From NCBI GenBank assembly GCA_037893225.1, contig JAZGUH010000143.1, positions 1,116,001 to 1,180,000 on the forward strand: DNA of 64,000 nt, written 5' to 3'. Of this stretch, positions 62,600 through 64,000 are shown in pieces; the first letter of the stretch is position 1; each line of letters opens with the position of its first letter. This DNA comes from Hippasteria phrygiana (taxonomy: Eukaryota > Echinodermata > Asteroidea > Valvatida > Goniasteridae). The notes under the pieces are model-generated. The model was given only the letters and a program-made list of their open reading frames with translations, had not been told where the DNA came from and did not search any database. The translations under genes and the position numbers were made by a program.

Positions 62600-64000
62600 A
62601 TGTCGTAGAGTGACGTCGTGATGACGTCATCACGTGATTTTTTATGAATTTTTGAATTTTTAAAATCGTAACATTCTTTTAAATATATCTAGCGAACAAA
62701 ACAAGATATTTTCAAAATTCTTTTTCTTATAGCTTTGGTATGTCTCAAAGATATGCCCTAAATTGCGAAAATTGTGTGACGTCATGATGACGTCATCAAA
62801 AATGTGTTTTTTTGTTAACGCATGTAAGGGTCAATCCGATTACAAAAATGTATATATTGAATTTTCCTGTACCCAATTCCAAAATTTCATGATCGTGGCT
62901 CACTCAAGTAAGAAATGACAGCCATTTCAAAATTTAGACCAAATTCAATATAACACAAAGGAATTCTGGGACGGGCTGATAACCATGGCTATTATGAGCT
63001 TGCTGTTTATAAAAGGGGTTGATTTCTAGTCTTTTTTCAAGTCGCTGAATTTTTGAAGTTTTAAAATCGTAACATTCTTTTCAATATATCTAGCGAACAA
63101 AACAAGATATTTTCAAAATTATTTTTGTTACAGCTTTGGTATGTCTCAAAGATATGCCCTAAATGGCGAAAATTGTGTGACGTCATGATGACGTCATCAA
63201 CAATATTTTTTTTTTTAAACGCATGTAAGGGTCAATCTGATTACAAAAATGTATACATTGTATTTTTCTGTACCCAATTCCAAAATTTCATGATCGTAGC
63301 TCACTCAAGTAAGAAATAACAGCCATTTCAAAATTTAGACCAAATTCAATATAACACAAAGGAATTCTGGGACGGGCTGATAACCATGGCTATTATGAGC
63401 TTGCTGTTTATAAAAGGGGTTGATTTCTAGTCTTTTTTCAAGTCGCTGAATTTTTGAAGTATTAAAATCGTAACATTCTTTTCAATATATCTAGCGAACA
63501 AAACAAGATATTTTCAAAATTCTTTTTGTTATAGCTTTGGTATGTCTCAAAGATATGCCCTAAAAGGCGAAAATTGTGTGACGTCATGATGACGTCATCA
63601 AAAATATGTTTTATTTTTAACGCATGTAAGGGTCAATCCGATTACAAAAATGTATACATTGTATTTTTCTGTACCCAATTCCAAAATTTCATGATCGTGG
63701 CTCACTCAAGTAAGAAATGACAGCCATTTCAAAATTTTGACCAAAATCAATATAACACAAAGGAATTCTGGGACGGGCTGATAACCATGGCTATTATGAG
63801 CTTGCTGTTTATAAAAGGGGTTGATTTCTTGTCTTTTTTCAAGTCGCTGAATTTTTGAAGTTTTAAAATCGTAACATTCTTTTCAATATATCTAGCGAAC
63901 AAAACAAGATATTTTCAAAATTATTTTTGTTACAGCTTTGGTATGTCTCAAAGTATGCCCTAAATGGCGAAAATTGTGTGACGTCATGATGACGTCATCA
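62600..64000. repeat. 401-bp satellite array, continues past window
   Basis: The landmark AAAATCGTAACATTCTTTT recurs at 62662, 63063, 63464 and 63865, exactly 401 bp apart, and the units are highly similar. Each unit carries TGACGTCATGATGACGTCAT (two TGACGTCA palindromes), ACAAAGGAATTCTGGGACGG and a TATAAAAGGGG box. The first unit is partly degenerate at its left. No coding content. Confidence 0.95.

Overview
The window looks like an animal nuclear genome, most likely a marine invertebrate. Coding exons are small and separated by spliceable introns. Much of the rest is transposable elements, foldback repeats, minisatellites and long poly-G/poly-C runs. A tentative placement among echinoderms or another deuterostome rests only on the general look of the repeat families; no marker gene here settles it.

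Region 1-20.9 kb is mostly repeat-rich intergenic DNA: miniature inverted-repeat elements, a Tc1-like derivative with long terminal inverted repeats, a cluster of inverted tRNA-derived repeats with a nested MITE, minisatellites, and a candidate first exon of a secreted protein (11338-11536). Region 20.95-28.8 kb is a minus-strand Ty3/gypsy LTR retrotransposon with open gag and pol, a canonical -1 slippery site in the gag/pol overlap, near-identical LTRs, and a 5' LTR that lacks its outermost part.

Region 31974-44064 is the centrepiece: a complete 12.09 kb Polinton/Maverick (adintovirus-type) element with ~248 bp terminal inverted repeats and a 5-bp target duplication (TCTGT). It encodes a retroviral-type integrase (broken by one homopolymer shift), a major capsid protein, an A32-type packaging ATPase, two tandem penton-like proteins and a set of membrane or coiled-coil virion-type proteins. 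It has no recognisable DNA polymerase B body and no adenain-type protease. The only polymerase trace is a 142-residue ORF resembling the region that precedes PolB in related elements. Eight ORFs start in the exact context TAAAATG. The last gene carries a YPxL motif and is followed, in the -1 frame, by an open extension holding both PPxY and PSAP motifs, a combination typical of ESCRT-recruiting late domains.

Region 44-64 kb holds the first three coding exons of an SLC7-type amino acid transporter (47854-50965, plus strand, continuing beyond what I can find), a Myb/SANT-like ORF, a decayed non-LTR retrotransposon split by a THAP-domain exon, repeats shared between 51.3, 55.3 and 61.4 kb, and a 401-bp satellite running off the right edge with a doubled TGACGTCA palindrome in each unit.
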